Shown here piece after piece: positions 7,838 through 16,621 of a stretch of DNA of 64,000 bases (positions are counted from its first letter, which is position 1; each line of letters begins with the position of its first letter). This stretch comes from Chitinophagaceae bacterium. GTDB lineage: Bacteria > Bacteroidota > Bacteroidia > Chitinophagales > Chitinophagaceae. The stretch covers positions 682,001 through 746,000 of the forward strand of contig JADJVB010000010.1 of NCBI GenBank assembly GCA_016710745.1. Direction: 5' to 3'. Made by a program: the position numbers and the translations under genes. The notes under the pieces are model-generated. The model was given only the letters and a program-made list of their open reading frames with translations. It had not been told where the DNA came from and did not search any database.

Positions 7838-10765
7838 ATGCCAAAAGACAATTCCATCCAGTCAGTTTTAATTATCGGTTCCGGTCCAATTGTTATTGGC
7901 CAGGCCTGCGAGTTTGACTATTCGGGTACTCAGGCGGCCCGCTCTTTACGTGAAGAGGGGGTTAAAGTGATCCTGATCAACAGTAATCCCGCAACCATCA
8001 TGACCGATCCGATGATGGCCGACAGGGTTTACCTGTTGCCACTCACCGTGGAAAGTATAGAACAGATATTGGAAGAAAATAAAATTGATGCAGTATTGCC
8101 AACCATGGGCGGTCAAACGGCGCTCAATCTTTGTAAAGAAGTTGATGAGCTGGGTATTTGGGAAAGCCACGGTGTTCGATTGATTGGTGTAGATATTAAG
8201 GCTATTGAAAAGGCAGAAGACCGGGAAAAATTCCGCCTGTGGATGATCGAAATGGGTATTCCCGTATGCCAGGCAAAAATTGCCAATTCATTTTTAGAAG
8301 GAAAGGAGTTTGCCCAGGAGATTGGATTTCCGCTGGTACTTCGCCCTTCTTTTACCCTGGGTGGCACCGGGGGAAGTATCGTGTTTACCAAAGATGAGCT
8401 CGATGAGGCGCTTAATTATGCGTTAATTGCAAGCCCGATTCATGAGGTGCTGGTTGAGAAAGCCGTACTTGGATGGAAAGAGTTTGAACTGGAACTCTTG
8501 CGGGATAATGCCGACAACGTGGTGATCATTTGCGGCGTCGAAAATTTTGATCCCATGGGTGTGCACACCGGCGATTCCATCACTGTGGCGCCTGTAATGA
8601 CTTTAAGTGATACAGCCTATCAGCTGATGCGAAACACAGCGATTCGTATGATGCGTGACCTGGGCAATTTTGCCGGTGGTTGTAATGTGCAGTTCGCCCT
8701 TAATCCGCAAACTGAGGAGATCATTGTGGTTGAGATAAACCCAAGGGTTAGCCGCTCATCGGCCCTGGCGAGTAAAGCCACCGGTTATCCCATTGCAAAA
8801 ATTGCCGCCAAACTGGCTATTGGTTATAACCTGGATGAATTGAAAAACCAGATCACCCAGTCAACTTCTGCCTATTTTGAACCGGCGCTTGATTACGTTA
8901 TAGTAAAAATACCCCGGTGGAATTTTGATAAATTTAAAGGAGCGAAAGATACGCTTGGCTTTCAGATGAAAAGCGTGGGTGAGGTGATGGGTATTGGCCG
9001 AAGCTTTGCAGAAGCCGTGCAGAAGGCTTGCCAGAGCCTGGAGAATGAAGCTGTTGGGTTAGGTTATTATGGCAAGAGTTTGATGCATGCTGATGAATTG
9101 ATCGAGTATATTAAGATACCCAAGTGGGACAGGATATTCAGAATTAAAGATGCGCTGATGGCCGGTGCCAGCATTAAACGCATTTGCGAAAGCACTAAAA
9201 TTGACCGTTGGTTTATTTACCAGATCCAAAAAATCTGTGATTGCGAAAAACAAATTGCAAAATACGATCTGAAAACCCTGCCCGATGAACTTTTAACCGA
9301 AGCGAAATTTTTAGGCTTTAGTGATGAGCAGATCGTTCGCATCATGAAAGAGGAAAATGCCGATGCCATTTACGAACGCCGCAAAACCATGGGTCTCACC
9401 CGTGTGTATAAAATGGTGGATACCTGCAGTGCCGAATTTGAAGCAAAAACGCCGTATTTCTATTCTACATTTGAAAGCCCCTCCCAAACCCTCCCCGAAG
9501 GGGAGGGCTTTAAGCAGTCTGCTAAAAAAGGTAGCTCAATAATTCACAATGAATCAATAAGCTCTGCAAAATCAGCAGAGTCTAAGAACCCCCCTTCGGG
9601 GGGCAGGGGGGCCAAGGGGTCTATCATCGTATTAGGCAGTGGCCCCAACCGAATTGGCCAGGGTATTGAGTTTGACTACTGTTGTGTGCATGGGTTGCTG
9701 GCCATAAAAGAGGCTGGTTATGAGGCCATCATGGTGAATTGTAACCCCGAAACGGTTTCAACCGATTTCGACATGGCCGACAGACTTTATTTTGAACCCG
9801 TGTTTTGGGAGCATCTTTGGGAAATTATCGAACACGAAAAACCCTATGGTGTAATTGTGCAGTTGGGTGGGCAAACGGCTTTGAAACTCGCTAAGCGCCT
9901 GCATGAAAAAGGTATCAAAATAATCGGTTCATCTTTCGACAGTATGGATATCGCTGAAGACCGCGGCAGATTTAGTGATATGCTGAAAGAACTGGAAATT
10001 CCTTATCCAAATTATGGCACCGCCTACAATACCGATGAAGCCATTGAAGTGGCCAGGCAGGTTGGATACCCGGTATTGATCAGGCCGAGTTATGTGTTGG
10101 GCGGACAACGTATGCGTATCGTTATCAATGATGAGGATCTGGAGAAAGGTGTGCTGAGTTTAATAAAACATTTGCCCGGCAATAAAATTTTAATTGATCA
10201 TTTTTTAGACCGTTGCCAGGAAGCAGAGATCGATGCCATTTTCGACGGCGACGATTTTCATGTAATGGGTGTGATGGAGCACATTGAACCTGCGGGTATT
10301 CACAGCGGCGACAGTAACGCCGTGTTGCCACAATTTAATTTGTCGCCCTTGATTGTGCATACCATGGAAGAGTATGCCGAAAAAATTGCCCGGGCTTTAA
10401 AAATCCAGGGCCTCATCAATATTCAGTTTGCCATTAAAGATGGTAACGTGTATGTGATTGAAGCCAACCCGCGTGCCAGCCGAACCACACCTTTCATCGC
10501 CAAAGCATACCAGATACCTTATCTGAATATTGCCACCAAGATCATGATGGGCACAAATAAACTAAAAGACTTTACTTTCGAGAAAAAGCTCACCGGCTTT
10601 GCTATCAAAGAACCGGTTTTCTCTTTTAATAAATTCCCGGGTGTAAACAAAGAGCTGGGTCCTGAGATGAAGAGTACCGGTGAAGCTATTCGGTTTATCA
10701 AAGATCTGAGGGATCCTTATTTCCGGCAATTGTATAAGGAGCGGAGTATGCATTTGAGTAAATAG
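7838..10765 (+). CDS. carB: carbamoyl-phosphate synthase large subunit, with in-frame repeat insertion
   Basis: CarB makes carbamoyl phosphate from bicarbonate, glutamine-derived ammonia and two ATP, for pyrimidine and arginine synthesis. Both homologous halves are present: N-half blocks GSGPIVIGQACEFDYSG and MGGQTALNLC, C-half blocks GSGPNRIGQGIEFDYCC and VQLGGQTALKLA. At 975 residues it is shorter than E. coli CarB (about 1070); the sequence stops soon after the second ATP-grasp half, so the C-terminal MGS-like allosteric domain seems reduced or absent. Between the halves, residues about 546-594 are low-complexity and encoded by a palindromic repeat element (9477-9613) that keeps the frame. 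No carA is adjacent. The gene has its own predicted promoter. Confidence 0.95.
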   Translation: MPKDNSIQSVLIIGSGPIVIGQACEFDYSGTQAARSLREEGVKVILINSNPATIMTDPMMADRVYLLPLTVESIEQILEENKIDAVLPTMGGQTALNLCKEVDELGIWESHGVRLIGVDIKAIEKAEDREKFRLWMIEMGIPVCQAKIANSFLEGKEFAQEIGFPLVLRPSFTLGGTGGSIVFTKDELDEALNYALIASPIHEVLVEKAVLGWKEFELELLRDNADNVVIICGVENFDPMGVHTGDSITVAPVMTLSDTAYQLMRNTAIRMMRDLGNFAGGCNVQFALNPQTEEIIVVEINPRVSRSSALASKATGYPIAKIAAKLAIGYNLDELKNQITQSTSAYFEPALDYVIVKIPRWNFDKFKGAKDTLGFQMKSVGEVMGIGRSFAEAVQKACQSLENEAVGLGYYGKSLMHADELIEYIKIPKWDRIFRIKDALMAGASIKRICESTKIDRWFIYQIQKICDCEKQIAKYDLKTLPDELLTEAKFLGFSDEQIVRIMKEENADAIYERRKTMGLTRVYKMVDTCSAEFEAKTPYFYSTFESPSQTLPEGEGFKQSAKKGSSIIHNESISSAKSAESKNPPSGGRGAKGSIIVLGSGPNRIGQGIEFDYCCVHGLLAIKEAGYEAIMVNCNPETVSTDFDMADRLYFEPVFWEHLWEIIEHEKPYGVIVQLGGQTALKLAKRLHEKGIKIIGSSFDSMDIAEDRGRFSDMLKELEIPYPNYGTAYNTDEAIEVARQVGYPVLIRPSYVLGGQRMRIVINDEDLEKGVLSLIKHLPGNKILIDHFLDRCQEAEIDAIFDGDDFHVMGVMEHIEPAGIHSGDSNAVLPQFNLSPLIVHTMEEYAEKIARALKIQGLINIQFAIKDGNVYVIEANPRASRTTPFIAKAYQIPYLNIATKIMMGTNKLKDFTFEKKLTGFAIKEPVFSFNKFPGVNKELGPEMKSTGEAIRFIKDLRDPYFRQLYKERSMHLSK
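9477..9613 (+). repeat. two-armed REP-like palindromic element inserted in frame in carB
   Basis: The left arm has a perfect 8-bp stem with GAA loop (CCCTCCCC/GGGGAGGG, 9489-9507) preceded by CCCCTCCCAAA. The right arm has CCCCCC-TTC-GGGGGG (9589-9603) followed by CA and GGGGGG. A smaller hairpin CTCTGC/GCAGAG (9562-9580) lies between. The arms are inverted relative to each other. The element is translated as a linker containing SPSQTLPEGEGF and NPPSGGRGAKG, unlike normal CarB sequence. The same hairpin-plus-G-tail design occurs at 14894, 22091 and 31618. Confidence 0.85.
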
Positions 10766-10807
10766 AAAACTTATTGGTTTTTTCAAAGGGATTTTCTATT
10801 TTGTCAT

Positions 10808-12919
10808 ATGATCCGCCCTTTTGTTATTCCTGTATGGAAACAAGCACCTTTTATCAGGCTGTTGTTGCCCCTCGTTGCCGGTATTTTACTGCAATGGTAT
10901 TTTCAAATTTCTGCTACAGCCATTGTATTTTCTTTAGTTTCTTTTGGATTGGCTTTTATATTGTTTTTGCTGCTGCCAATGGCATTGCGATACAAACTAA
11001 AACCCCTGCAGGGGGTGTTCATTCAACTTATATTCATTAGTTTGGGTATGCTGCTTACCTGGCAAAAAGATGTCCGGCACCAGGCCGGTTGGTATGGGAA
11101 TCGGTATACCGATAGCAGTTACCTGGCAGTACAAATCGATGAACCGCCCGTGGAAAAAGCCAAATCTTTTAAAGTGGCTTGCCGCGTGCGATCGATCATT
11201 GAAAATGGCAAATCAGTTGATTGTAAGGGTAAGCTTTTATTGTATTTCAATAAAGACAGCGCACGTAAAATTCCACAATATGGCGACAGGATCCTTATCC
11301 ATAAAAATCTTCAGCCCATAAAAAATTCGGGTAATCCGGCGGCCTTTGATTATCAACAATACGCAGCATTTCAGGGGTTTTTTCGCCAGGTTTTTTTGAC
11401 AGAAAATGACTGGGTGATATTGGAACAATCAAAGGCATCAGCAGCCAATCGTTTTTGGCAGTTCATATACAAGGTCAGAGAATACGTACTGTCTGTTTTA
11501 AGGAAAGCCATTAACAACAGAGATGAACTGGGAATTTCTGAGGCATTGTTGATCGGGTATACCAACGACCTGGACAAAGACCTGGTGCAGGCATATAGCA
11601 ATACAGGCGTGGTGCACATCATTGCCATTTCGGGTATGCACCTGGGTTTGATCTATGTATTGTTGATCTTTATTTTTGCGAGAATGCCGGTCATAAGCAG
11701 GTCAAAAACCGCACAACTCATTTTTATACTGATCTGCCTGTGGTTGTTTGCTATATTAACCGGTGCATCTGTATCGGTATTACGTGCCGCCGTTATGTTT
11801 TCCTGTATTGCCATTGGAAAAAATTTGAAGAAACAGGTCTCCATATACAGTTCACTGGCGGCTTCGGCATTTATTTTGCTTTGCTACAACCCTTACTACT
11901 TATGGGCCGTAGGCTTTCAGCTTTCTTACCTGGCTGTTTTGGGTATTGTACTATTTCAAAAACAACTGTACCATTGCTTTTACATAAAAAATAAGTGGCT
12001 CGATAAAGTTTGGCAATTGATGTCGGTGTCCACAGCCGCACAAATACTTACTTTTCCGGTTTGCATTTATTATTTTCATCAGTTCCCCAATATGTTTTTG
12101 TTAACCAATATTGTTGCGGTGCCGCTGGCTACCGTTTTATTGTATGCTGCTATCGTGATGGTAGGCTTTTCCTGGGTGCCTGGTGTGGATGTTTACCTGG
12201 GTAAACTGGTTGGCGGGTTGGCCTGGCTGATGAATACATGTATACGTTGGGTAAATGGATTTTCGTTTGCTGTTTGGGACAGCATTTCTGCCACGGTACT
12301 ATCTACGGGGTTATTGTATGCCGTTGTGCTTGGTTTTAGCGCCTGGTTGATTCGTAAAAAGAAAAAATATTTTTACTATGCGCTGCCGGCATTGCTTGCT
12401 TTTGTAATGCAGCTCGCTTTGTTAAATTGGCAAACCGCCAAACAGCAAAAAATAATAGTTTACCATGTTCCGCGGCACCAGGCCATTGATTTTATTAATG
12501 GAAACAGATATAAGTTCGTTGCTGACGAAGCTTTGAAGAATGATGGGTTATTGATGAATTTTCATCTAAAACCAGCCAGAATTGATCTGCAACTCAACAA
12601 TCCCGGCGAGTCACTCCCCGTTTTATACCAACAGAACAGGTTCTTTTTTTTTAAAAATAAAAAGATATTATTAGTGGATACCACCTTTCGAATTCCTGTA
12701 ACCAACCGGAAAACTGAACTTGACCTTATGATCTTTTCAAAAAACAGCCGAAATTCGATAGCCCAACTGGTTTCGATATTTAATTGTAAAATGTTTGTAT
12801 TTGATGCATCTAACCCCGCCTGGAAAATAGAACAATGGAAGGCTGAATGCCGATCATTGGGATTAACATTTTATTCGGTGCCCGATGAGGGGGCATTTAT
12901 TTACAATATTGTCATATAA
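10808..12919 (+). CDS. comEC: ComEC/Rec2-family DNA-uptake membrane protein
   Basis: The 703-residue polytopic protein carries the Competence-domain hallmark HIIAISGMHLGLIY near residue 275 and many membrane segments on both sides, with an N-terminal DUF4131-like region. ComEC forms the inner-membrane channel for single-stranded DNA in natural transformation. The C-terminal 170 residues (after KQQKIIVYHVP) occupy the place of the metallo-beta-lactamase-like domain of B. subtilis ComEC, but I see no HxHxDH metal motif, so nuclease activity of that part is doubtful. It starts 42 bp after carB. A ComF homologue is at 62852-63556. The family is sure; competence itself is not shown. Confidence 0.88.
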   Translation: MIRPFVIPVWKQAPFIRLLLPLVAGILLQWYFQISATAIVFSLVSFGLAFILFLLLPMALRYKLKPLQGVFIQLIFISLGMLLTWQKDVRHQAGWYGNRYTDSSYLAVQIDEPPVEKAKSFKVACRVRSIIENGKSVDCKGKLLLYFNKDSARKIPQYGDRILIHKNLQPIKNSGNPAAFDYQQYAAFQGFFRQVFLTENDWVILEQSKASAANRFWQFIYKVREYVLSVLRKAINNRDELGISEALLIGYTNDLDKDLVQAYSNTGVVHIIAISGMHLGLIYVLLIFIFARMPVISRSKTAQLIFILICLWLFAILTGASVSVLRAAVMFSCIAIGKNLKKQVSIYSSLAASAFILLCYNPYYLWAVGFQLSYLAVLGIVLFQKQLYHCFYIKNKWLDKVWQLMSVSTAAQILTFPVCIYYFHQFPNMFLLTNIVAVPLATVLLYAAIVMVGFSWVPGVDVYLGKLVGGLAWLMNTCIRWVNGFSFAVWDSISATVLSTGLLYAVVLGFSAWLIRKKKKYFYYALPALLAFVMQLALLNWQTAKQQKIIVYHVPRHQAIDFINGNRYKFVADEALKNDGLLMNFHLKPARIDLQLNNPGESLPVLYQQNRFFFFKNKKILLVDTTFRIPVTNRKTELDLMIFSKNSRNSIAQLVSIFNCKMFVFDASNPAWKIEQWKAECRSLGLTFYSVPDEGAFIYNIVI

Positions 12920-12994
12920 GTTGCGTTACAGGCAACTTATCACCTGCTTTTAGTTAAACCCGTATGTCAAGGTTAATTACCTTTGAATTTATAT

Positions 12995-13002
12995 TAAATT
13001 TG
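12995..13002 (+). promoter_or_regulatory. predicted -7 box immediately before the OmpA-like gene
   Basis: TAAATTTG matches TAnnTTTG and ends 4 nt before the ATG at 13007, so transcription may begin at or very near the start codon. A second match, TACCTTTG, lies at 12978-12985 and would give a leader of about 15 nt. Confidence 0.5.
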
Positions 13003-13006
13003 TAAA

Positions 13007-13945
13007 ATGCTCCTTTTCCGGCACCTGGCTTTTTTGTTGTTTTTTAGTTATTCCAATTCTGTTCATGCGGGAGTAGCTAATACCGAAGCGAATCCGGGCC
13101 AAAGGAATATGTTGGAGCCGGTTGCCAATAAACAATCCCCCCCGGACAATAAGGATACGATCGTAATTCGTTTCGAATACAAGCAGTCGGCCTTGTACCA
13201 CAAATACACCCTGGAAACGCTCGACAGTGTTATCAAAATATTACTAAAAGACACCCTGATCACACTGGCCATTGATGGCTATGCCTATAAAGACGAGGGG
13301 GACGACAATATTTGCTATTACCTGTCGCTGAACAGGGCGCTGTTCATACAGACTTATGTATTAGGCCGCGGGGTAGCCTTAACGCGGATATCGAATATCA
13401 AAGCCTGGGGCCGCACCCGTCAACAATACCGAAATAAAGACGCCAATGGTTTATGGGTTAACTGCAGGGCCGAACTGCGGCTGGTATATCCACCACCACC
13501 CAAAAAGATCGAATTTTTGGACCGGGATGAAGATGGTGTGGAAGACAGTGAAGACAAATGCCCCGATGTATTTGGTATTTCCGAAAAAGAGGGTTGCCCC
13601 GAAGAGCCAGATATTTTTGTGCCCTTCGCACTTCAGGATAATGGGTTAACGCCGAAAACTTATTATGTACTTGATAGTGTGGTTTCGGTTTTGAAAAAAG
13701 ATCCAACGGCAACAGTATCTATCGGAGGCCATGCTAACCTGGCCGAAGGCGCCTACTCATTTTGTCAGCAATTGGCAACCGGCCGGGCCGAAATTGTGAA
13801 ATTGTATTTGATATCCCGGCAGATCAATCCGTCCAGAATAATTGCGGTTCAGAGTTACGGAATTTCAAGGCCGGTTAATCCGGCAAAAAACCCGCAGCAG
13901 GTGCTCGCCAATGCCAGGGCCGAAATCAAGATCATCAAAAACTAA
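13007..13945 (+). CDS. OmpA-like protein with thrombospondin type 3 calcium repeat
   Basis: The 312-residue protein has a signal peptide (LLFRHLAFLLFFSYSNSVHAG). Two OmpA/MotB-like domains flank a calcium-binding segment DRDEDGVEDSEDKCPDVFG...EGCPEE, near residues 165-200, typical of thrombospondin type 3 repeats. The first domain contains FEYKQSALYHKYTLETLDSV and the second VSIGGHANLAEGAY and SRQINPSRIIAVQSYG. Such proteins sit in the periplasm or outer membrane and bind peptidoglycan. No membrane barrel is visible, so this is a soluble or peptidoglycan-linked form. It lies alone between comEC and purH. The domain call is good; the biological role is unknown. Confidence 0.85.
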   Translation: MLLFRHLAFLLFFSYSNSVHAGVANTEANPGQRNMLEPVANKQSPPDNKDTIVIRFEYKQSALYHKYTLETLDSVIKILLKDTLITLAIDGYAYKDEGDDNICYYLSLNRALFIQTYVLGRGVALTRISNIKAWGRTRQQYRNKDANGLWVNCRAELRLVYPPPPKKIEFLDRDEDGVEDSEDKCPDVFGISEKEGCPEEPDIFVPFALQDNGLTPKTYYVLDSVVSVLKKDPTATVSIGGHANLAEGAYSFCQQLATGRAEIVKLYLISRQINPSRIIAVQSYGISRPVNPAKNPQQVLANARAEIKIIKN

Positions 13946-14031
13946 GATTACTGCCGATCTGCAAGATGGTTCGGTTCCGGGAAATAATTTGTGATATACA
14001 GGGTTCGCCAAATTCCTAATCTTAAAATCAG

Positions 14032-14039
14032 TAGTTTTG
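14032..14039 (+). promoter_or_regulatory. predicted -7 box (TAnnTTTG) for purH
   Basis: TAGTTTTG matches TAnnTTTG and lies 59 nt upstream of the purH ATG at 14099. No strong -33 TTTG is visible. The leader of about 50 nt shows no riboswitch-like structure that I can recognise. Confidence 0.45.
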
Positions 14040-14098
14040 CGGCGAAATTATTACTCATCAGCGGTCTGGCACTACAGTCGGCCAAATAATCCAGTCAG

Positions 14099-15664
14099 AT
14101 GCAGAAAAAAATTCAGTCGGCACTCATTTCAGTTTTTTATAAAGACGGGTTAGAAAATATTGTTCATCTTTTACATCAGTTGGACATTACGATCTATTCA
14201 ACCGGCGGTACCCAAAAATTTATTGAAGAGTTACATGTACCCTGTATACCGGTTGAGTCATTAACAACTTACCCGTCGATTTTAGGAGGAAGGGTTAAAA
14301 CATTACATCCATCCGTATTTGGTGGCATTTTAGCACGTCGGGATAATGAAACCGATCTGCAGGAAATGAAGCAATATAATATTCCTGAAATTGATCTGGT
14401 TATTGTGGATCTATATCCTTTTGAGGAAACCGTAAAGTCAACAACTGATGAGCGGTTGATCATCGAAAAAATTGATGTTGGCGGTCCTTCCATGATTCGG
14501 GCAGCCGCAAAAAATCACGCATCCGTGGTGGTGGTTGCCGCAAAAAAAGATTACCGTTTACTGGAGCAAATTTTACAGGATCAACAAGGCGAAACAAGCC
14601 TGGAGCAGCGAAAAATGTTTGCCATCAAGGCTTTTGATGTGTGTACGGGATACGATATGGCCATCTCCGACTATTTTAATCAAGCTGAATTTGTAAACCC
14701 ATTTGATAAAGAAAAATCGGTTTTACGTTATGGCGAAAACCCGCACCAGCAGGGAATCTATTATGGTAATCAGGACGAAATATTCGATAAACTAAACGGT
14801 AAAGAACTTTCATACAATAATTTAGTAGATCTGGACGCAGCTGTAAAACTGATTGAGGAATTTGAATCCAGTTTAATTTCTCCGGATGCTAAAATCTCCT
14901 CCCCGGGCGGGGATTTAGGGGAGGCTGGAGCTGTTTTTGCTATTATAAAGCACACCAATGTTTGCGGCATTGCTTCCAGGGCAACGGTTAAGGAAAGCTG
15001 GGATGCTGCCCTGGCGGGCGACCCCGAAAGTGCTTTTGGCGGTGTATTGGTTTGCAATGCAGCCATCGATCTGTCAACAGCCAATGCCATCAACGAAATA
15101 TTTTTTGAAGTATTGATAGCGCCCGCTTTTGACGCAGCTGCGTTGGATATTTTGAAAACAAAAAAGAACCGGATCCTCTTACAGCAAAAAACAAAGCTTA
15201 CCGCTACCCACCAGTATAGATCTGTACTGAACGGCATCCTTACACAACAAAATGATACAGGGAATTATACTGATTGGAAGGAGGAAGGAGGAAGAGAAAC
15301 CACTATGGCAGAGAAAGAAGACCTGATCTTTGCCAATATTGTTTGCAAGCATCTAAAAAGCAATGCGATTGCTCTGGTAAAAAACAAACAGTTGTTTGGT
15401 AAAGGGTGCGGACAAACCAGCCGGGTTGACGCACTTCGTCAGTCGATAGAAAAAGCAAAACAGTTTGATTTTGATTTAGCCGGTGCCGTATTGGCCAGCG
15501 ATGCTTTTTTCCCCTTTGATGATTGTGTAAAAATTGCGCATGAAGCCGGCATCAGTTCTTTTATTCAGCCCGGTGGCTCAATCCGCGACAAAGATTCGAT
15601 AGCCTATTGCAAAACCAATAACCTGGCGATGGTATTAACCGGCCAACGGCATTTTAAACATTAA
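14099..15664 (+). CDS. purH: bifunctional AICAR formyltransferase/IMP cyclohydrolase, with in-frame repeat insertion
   Basis: PurH carries out the last two steps of purine synthesis to IMP. The N-terminal MGS-like cyclohydrolase domain shows IYSTGGTQKFIEE and GGRVKTLHPSVFGGIL. The transformylase domain has LRYGENPHQQG, AIIKHTNVCG with the catalytic Lys-His, and IQPGGSIRDKDSI near the C-terminus. Length is 521 residues. Residues about 262-279 (SPDAKISSPGGDLGEAGA) interrupt the conserved stretch before AIIKHTN. They are encoded by a REP-like hairpin (14894-14926), and the frame is intact. The downstream EamA gene starts 15 bp later. Confidence 0.96.
   Translation: MQKKIQSALISVFYKDGLENIVHLLHQLDITIYSTGGTQKFIEELHVPCIPVESLTTYPSILGGRVKTLHPSVFGGILARRDNETDLQEMKQYNIPEIDLVIVDLYPFEETVKSTTDERLIIEKIDVGGPSMIRAAAKNHASVVVVAAKKDYRLLEQILQDQQGETSLEQRKMFAIKAFDVCTGYDMAISDYFNQAEFVNPFDKEKSVLRYGENPHQQGIYYGNQDEIFDKLNGKELSYNNLVDLDAAVKLIEEFESSLISPDAKISSPGGDLGEAGAVFAIIKHTNVCGIASRATVKESWDAALAGDPESAFGGVLVCNAAIDLSTANAINEIFFEVLIAPAFDAAALDILKTKKNRILLQQKTKLTATHQYRSVLNGILTQQNDTGNYTDWKEEGGRETTMAEKEDLIFANIVCKHLKSNAIALVKNKQLFGKGCGQTSRVDALRQSIEKAKQFDFDLAGAVLASDAFFPFDDCVKIAHEAGISSFIQPGGSIRDKDSIAYCKTNNLAMVLTGQRHFKH
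14894..14926 (+). repeat. single REP-like unit in frame in purH
   Basis: Hairpin TCCCC/GGGGA around GGGC (14900-14913), then TTTA and the G-rich tail GGGGAGG (14918-14924). The hairpin-TTTA-GGGAGG order is nearly the same as in the right arm of the intergenic element at 22188-22214. Confidence 0.8.
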
Positions 15665-15679
15665 TACCCGCAAAACTTC

Positions 15680-16621
15680 ATGTCAAACAACCCTCAATTA
15701 CCTCAGGCAAAAGGCAGCGGTTATATTGCTTTGGCCATAACCTGTGTGGTATGGGGAACTACCTGGGTGGTGAGTAAAATCGCTATTTCGGATATTCCTG
15801 CACTGCAAATGGCTTCCATCAGGCAATTGATTGGGGGTAGCTGCTTTGTATTGTTTTTTATGCTGAAGAAAAAATTGCCGTTTCCCAACAAAAAACAATT
15901 TGCCAGGTTGTTCACGCTGGCTGTGCTGATGTTTGTTATGGCTAACGGGCTCAGCACCTGGAGTTTGAAATTTATTCCTACGGGGCTAAGTGCGTTAATT
16001 GGCGCCTTATACCCCCTGAGCGTTGTAATTATCGGTATGGTATTTTTTAAAACCCGGAATTTAACGGTGTCCACCCTTATCGGTTTGCTGTTGGGAATAG
16101 CCGGCATAGGTATCGTGTTTTACGAGTCGGCTTTTCATCATCAACCTGCCGGTTTTTTGTTGGGTGTTGGCCTTTCAGTTATAGCCATGTTGAGCTGGAG
16201 TGTGGGAACGCTTATTTTAACCAGGGGCAATATTAATATGGATCCGTATTATGCGGTGGGCTGGCAGATGCTGATCAGCGCCGCCTTGCTTTTTATTTTC
16301 GCAAAAGTAACCGGCCAGGCAATACCCCTGGCAGCCATAAGCAGTAAGGCATGGTTGAGTATCTCTTACCTCGTTGTAATGGGGTCAATTTTAAGTTTTG
16401 TAGCTTTTATTTATTCTATGAAACATTTACCGGTTGCGGTTGCATCATTGTATGCTTACATAAATCCTTTGGTAGCTATGGTTGTAGCTGCCATTGTGCT
16501 GCACGAAGAATTAACGGTTTATATTTTGTGGGGTTCAATGGTAACCCTCCTGGGTGTATTCCTGGTTAATTACAGTATCAGGCGCAGCCAGCAAAAAATT
16601 ATTGCTGAGCCTGAAATATAA
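15680..16621 (+). CDS. EamA/DMT-superfamily transporter
   Basis: This 313-residue protein has about ten hydrophobic segments arranged as two EamA repeats. The first starts at IALAITCVVWGTTWVVSKIA, containing the family WGTTW motif, and the second at LSVIAMLSWSVGTLILTRG. The stretch near the end, VASLYAYINPLVAMVVAAIVLHEEL, is characteristic of RhaT/EamA exporters. Members move small metabolites or amino acids out of the cell; the substrate cannot be read from sequence. It begins 15 bp after purH and may be co-transcribed. Its 3' end overlaps the convergent deacetylase-like gene by 23 bp. Confidence 0.9.
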   Translation: MSNNPQLPQAKGSGYIALAITCVVWGTTWVVSKIAISDIPALQMASIRQLIGGSCFVLFFMLKKKLPFPNKKQFARLFTLAVLMFVMANGLSTWSLKFIPTGLSALIGALYPLSVVIIGMVFFKTRNLTVSTLIGLLLGIAGIGIVFYESAFHHQPAGFLLGVGLSVIAMLSWSVGTLILTRGNINMDPYYAVGWQMLISAALLFIFAKVTGQAIPLAAISSKAWLSISYLVVMGSILSFVAFIYSMKHLPVAVASLYAYINPLVAMVVAAIVLHEELTVYILWGSMVTLLGVFLVNYSIRRSQQKIIAEPEI

